A stretch of 64,000 nucleotides of DNA, from the NCBI GenBank assembly GCA_964654185.1, contig CAZZIE010000003.1:1-64000 (forward strand), read 5' to 3'. Below, one piece after another: positions 61,660-64,000 of the stretch (within the stretch, counting starts at the first letter, position 1; the number at the start of each line of letters is the position of its first letter). A program made the translations under genes and the position numbers. The notes under the pieces were generated by a model. That model ran no database searches. It had not been told where the DNA came from and saw only the letters and a program-made list of their open reading frames with translations. The stretch comes from CAYFQV01 sp964654185 (GTDB taxonomy: Bacteria > Spirochaetota > Spirochaetia > DSM-27196 > PWMO01).

Positions 61660-62979
61660 GTGGCAGCAACACGACAACAGATACGACAGACCCTGCGGGG
61701 CATCAAGGACTCAGATATCGGCGCGGACATCGTCTCGCTGGGATTGGTGAAGGAGATAGCCATTGACGGCGATGTAGTGACCGTTGCGATCGAGGTGACA
61801 ACGCCGACGGCGCCGCGCAAGGAGGCGATCCAGGCGGACGCAAAGGAGCGACTGGAGGCGCTGCCGGAGGTGGCCACCGCCAACGTCACCGTCTCGGAGC
61901 AGCTCACGGTGAGGGAGATGTCGGGCAAGCGCACCGGCCTGGCCTACGTCAAGAACATCATTGCCGTGGCATCCGGCAAGGGCGGCGTGGGCAAGTCGAC
62001 CGTCGCGGCGCTCCTGGCGAAGGAGCTCGCCCAGCGCGGCTACAAGGTCGGGCTCCTGGACACCGACCTCTACGGTCCGTCGGTTCCGGCCATCTTCAGG
62101 CTCCACGGCGCCGACCTGGAGGTGACCGATCAGGAGATGGTGAAGCCGGTAGAGGCGGGAGACCTGAAGGTCATGTCCTTCGGCTTCTGGCTCGGGGACA
62201 ATCCGGCGGTGATGCGCGGCCCCATGGTCACCAAGTACGTGCAACAGTTCCTCTACGAAGTGCAGTGGGACGAGTTGGACTACCTCTTTCTCGACCTGCC
62301 GCCGGGTACCGGGGACATTCAGCTCACGATTACGCAGTCCGTGAACATTGACGGCGCCGTCATCGTCACGACACCGCAAGCGCTGGCCTACGCAGACGTA
62401 GGCAAGGCGATCCTCATGTTCGACCGCGTCAACGTGCCGATTCTCGGCGCGGTGGACAACATGGCCTACTTCCTCTGCGACAACTGCGGGAAGCGCCACG
62501 ATATCTTCGGCACCGGCGGTGCCCAGCGCCTTGCCGAGCGCTTCGGCACGCGGATCATCGGTGAGCTTCCCCTCTCACACCAGGACTACGGCCTTGCCCT
62601 CACGGGTGAGCTGAAGAATAAAGCCGTCGCCGACACGGCAACGAACACCCTCCTCAGTCTCGGAGAGGTCGTCGTGGGCGTCTCGGTACCGGACGTCACC
62701 TATGACGACAACGCCATCTCCCTGGAGTGGCCCGACGGAGAGAGCCTGGTTGTGCGGAACAAGGATCTGCGGTCGAGCTGCCAGTGCGCCGTCTGTGTCG
62801 ATGAGTTCTCCGGCGAGCGCAAGGTAACCCGGGACCAGATTCCCGACGATATCAAGCCGGAAGAGGTCCGCCCTCTTGGAAACTACGCCCTCTACATCAA
62901 GTGGTCCGACGGCCACTCGACCGGCTTCTTCCCGTACTCTCTCATTCGCGAGGTCGCCGAGGTCGGCCCGAAGGGGTAG
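61660..62979 (+). CDS. mrp: Mrp/ApbC-type Fe-S carrier ATPase with N-terminal MIP18 and C-terminal DUF971 domains
   Basis: 439 residues in three domains. MIP18/DUF59 at 1-85 (IRQTLRGIKDSDIGADIVSLGLVKEI). Mrp/NBP35 P-loop ATPase at 95-340, with deviant Walker A ASGKGGVGKST, DTDLYGPSVP, LDLPPGTGD and the cluster-binding CDNC near 271. DUF971 at 345-435 carries a CQCAVCVDE motif. Such proteins ferry [4Fe-4S] clusters to apo-enzymes, useful here for the ferredoxin oxidoreductase. GTG 61660 follows GGAGGCACCT. Confidence 0.93.
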   Translation: MAATRQQIRQTLRGIKDSDIGADIVSLGLVKEIAIDGDVVTVAIEVTTPTAPRKEAIQADAKERLEALPEVATANVTVSEQLTVREMSGKRTGLAYVKNIIAVASGKGGVGKSTVAALLAKELAQRGYKVGLLDTDLYGPSVPAIFRLHGADLEVTDQEMVKPVEAGDLKVMSFGFWLGDNPAVMRGPMVTKYVQQFLYEVQWDELDYLFLDLPPGTGDIQLTITQSVNIDGAVIVTTPQALAYADVGKAILMFDRVNVPILGAVDNMAYFLCDNCGKRHDIFGTGGAQRLAERFGTRIIGELPLSHQDYGLALTGELKNKAVADTATNTLLSLGEVVVGVSVPDVTYDDNAISLEWPDGESLVVRNKDLRSSCQCAVCVDEFSGERKVTRDQIPDDIKPEEVRPLGNYALYIKWSDGHSTGFFPYSLIREVAEVGPKG

Positions 62980-63001
62980 GTGAGACCGGCGAGGTTACCG
63001 G

Positions 63002-63154
63002 TCACCCGGGCACCTGGATGCCGTGAAACCCCGGATGGACCGGCTCGGGCAGCTCCGGCGGCACGCTTCCCGATACGAGCGTAAGCTCTCGGGACTCCGA
63101 ACCGCTCGCACCCCCTTTCGTCACCTGGCTGAATACCTCGAGAGGTGTGGGCAT
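63002..63154 (-). CDS. Possible small protein, 50 residues
   Basis: MPTPLEVFSQVTKGGASGSESRELTLVSGS... from ATG 63154, with GAGGAG four bases upstream, a better ribosome site than most genes here. Pro/Ser/Gly-rich with no family recognised. It follows the FAD oxidoreductase gene in the same direction after 40 bases. Could be a real small protein or a chance frame in the 214-base interval. Confidence 0.4.
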   Translation of the reverse strand: MPTPLEVFSQVTKGGASGSESRELTLVSGSVPPELPEPVHPGFHGIQVPG

Positions 63155-63193
63155 GTCACTCCTCTCCCGGGAGGACCTGATGTGACAGCGCAA

Positions 63194-64000
63194 TCACCGG
63201 TTGCTCCTTTTGAGAACCGCCGTGACGCGCTCGGCCGCCGCGAGCCCGGAGAGGAAGGCGCCCTCCACCCGCGCTCCCCTGAAGGCGTCGCCGGCCAGAA
63301 CGATCTGTGAGGCCGCCTCAAGGGAGACCGCTCCCACATCCAGAGGACGTTGCGGCTTGCTGTAGCGCCAGCGCTTCACCTGACAGGTCTGCGGATCGAG
63401 CTTCACGATCCTGCGGACTTCACGAAGCACGACCTCGGCGGCCTCTTCGTCCGGGGCGTCATGGTAGGCCGCGCTGATCTCCGGGGCGCAGTGAACCGTA
63501 ATTGCTCCGGCGGCACCACTGACGCCTTTACGGGCGTTGTCGGCAATCCAGTCGATCGTCTCGCTCGGTCGCTGCAGTCCGCCGGGTTCCGGCAACTCGA
63601 CCTCCCCGTCAACGGCGAGGAGCACCAGACAGGGATGATAGGTGAGAGCGGCTGCCTCTTCCGGGACGAGGGAGTCCAATCCGCCCTCCCGAAGCAAGGC
63701 GATGGTTTGCGGGACCGGCGGTGTGAGGACGACGCTCTGCGCCGAGAGGGTCTCTCCTTCCGCGGTCTCGAGCTCGACGTTGTCGTCTACTCGGCGGACT
63801 GCGGCCACACGTGTGGAGAGATCCACGTCCAGGCCTTCGGCCAGGTCCTTTGCCACCGCCGTCATGCCCGGCACCCCGCGGTACCGGGGATGGCCGTCCA
63901 CGCCGGCGGAGGGCGCAGCGGCGGAGGGCGCAGCGGCGGGGGGCGTCGCCGAGGCGGGAGCGCCGGAGTCCCCGATTCCGCGAGGAAAGCCGTCGGCCCA
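63194..64000 (-). CDS. FAD-dependent amine-oxidase-like oxidoreductase, 5' end outside window
   Basis: The last 268 codons of a flavoprotein; the frame is open to base 64000, so the true start and the FAD-binding N-terminus lie beyond the window. Visible parts are substrate-domain sequence (YRGVPGMTAVAKDLAEGLDVDLSTRVAAVRR...VVLTPPVPQTIALL) and the C-terminal flavin motif QIVLAGDAFRGARVEGAFLSGLAAAERV. RWRYSKPQRPLDVG matches the renalase/COG3380 group of predicted NAD/FAD oxidoreductases. A 15-bp tandem repeat at 63909-63938 encodes an Ala/Pro/Ser-rich insertion. Confidence 0.82.
   Translation of the reverse strand, partial: WADGFPRGIGDSGAPASATPPAAAPSAAAPSAGVDGHPRYRGVPGMTAVAKDLAEGLDVDLSTRVAAVRRVDDNVELETAEGETLSAQSVVLTPPVPQTIALLREGGLDSLVPEEAAALTYHPCLVLLAVDGEVELPEPGGLQRPSETIDWIADNARKGVSGAAGAITVHCAPEISAAYHDAPDEEAAEVVLREVRRIVKLDPQTCQVKRWRYSKPQRPLDVGAVSLEAASQIVLAGDAFRGARVEGAFLSGLAAAERVTAVLKRSNR
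63909..63938. repeat. 15-bp tandem repeat in the FAD oxidoreductase gene
   Basis: Two perfect copies of GAGGGCGCAGCGGCG, in frame, inside an Ala/Pro/Ser-rich insertion. Confidence 0.85.

Overview
The window is about 64 kb of mostly high-GC bacterial DNA, tightly packed and on both strands. The best guess for the source is a free-living, probably saline or halophilic member of the Spirochaetota (Spirochaeta/Alkalispirochaeta-like). This is inferred, not proven. The grounds are exported proteins whose mature ends begin with GSQES- or GGNREES-type sequences, a small YjfB-type motility protein, acidic housekeeping proteins, a glycine-betaine-type binding protein, a DMSP-lyase-like cupin, and a branched-chain keto-acid fermentation operon of the kind known physiologically from Spirochaeta isovalerica. 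No rRNA is present to confirm this. One assembly gap (10 N at 29456-29465) cuts a sigma-54 activator gene.

Layout. 1-1.6 kb is a distinctly AT-rich block with two tandem DUF2490-like outer-membrane genes. It ends at a four-gene tRNA operon (Arg, Lys, Leu, Gly) with its own promoter and terminator. 2.1-5.4 kb holds tig-clpP-clpX. 5.4-12.9 kb holds a HAD phosphatase, an exported protein, acetyl-CoA synthetase, the YjfB-like protein, an alpha/beta hydrolase and an orphan betaine-type binding protein. 13.1-14.3 kb is a complete family 1 encapsulin operon (encapsulated ferritin plus shell). A second ferritin of the same family, lacking the targeting tail, lies at 30.2 kb. 14.4-16.5 kb pairs a CPA2 cation/proton antiporter with an EIIA-type cytosolic protein. 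16.5-25.6 kb is mixed: a DHH phosphoesterase, a sigma-like factor, RdgB, a lipoprotein, an acyl-ACP thioesterase, a GNAT enzyme, a peptidase E homologue, the DMSP-lyase-like cupin, and DUF456 and TVP38 membrane proteins. 25.6-28.4 kb carries a 4-coumarate:CoA-ligase-like protein of the photoactive-yellow-protein type, a single-domain response regulator and a LiaF-like protein.

28.4-40.2 kb: a PAS-PAS sigma-54 activator lies upstream of the operon buk / P-loop ATPase / ferredoxin / vor alpha / vor beta / vor gamma / ptb. That operon has a well-formed -24/-12 promoter with paired upstream inverted repeats. Together these genes would turn branched-chain 2-oxoacids into acyl-CoA, acyl-phosphate and acid, yielding reduced ferredoxin and ATP. 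40.3-45.3 kb holds a ClC protein without its gating glutamate, an amidohydrolase and psuG.

45.3-48.7 kb is the most striking module: a photoactive yellow protein (chromophore Cys, Tyr and Glu all conserved) directly upstream of a PAS histidine kinase and a receiver-GAF-kinase hybrid, all co-oriented with a 13-bp gap and a 4-bp overlap. With the CoA ligase at 25.6 kb this suggests a blue-light two-component pathway. 48.8-64 kb holds MsrA, a parvulin foldase, an ABC-class ATPase, a thioredoxin-NHL protein split from its lipoprotein signal by one in-frame TAG, a DUF1820 protein, a patatin, an ASCH protein, a very large Lhr helicase, an Mrp-type Fe-S carrier and a truncated FAD oxidoreductase.
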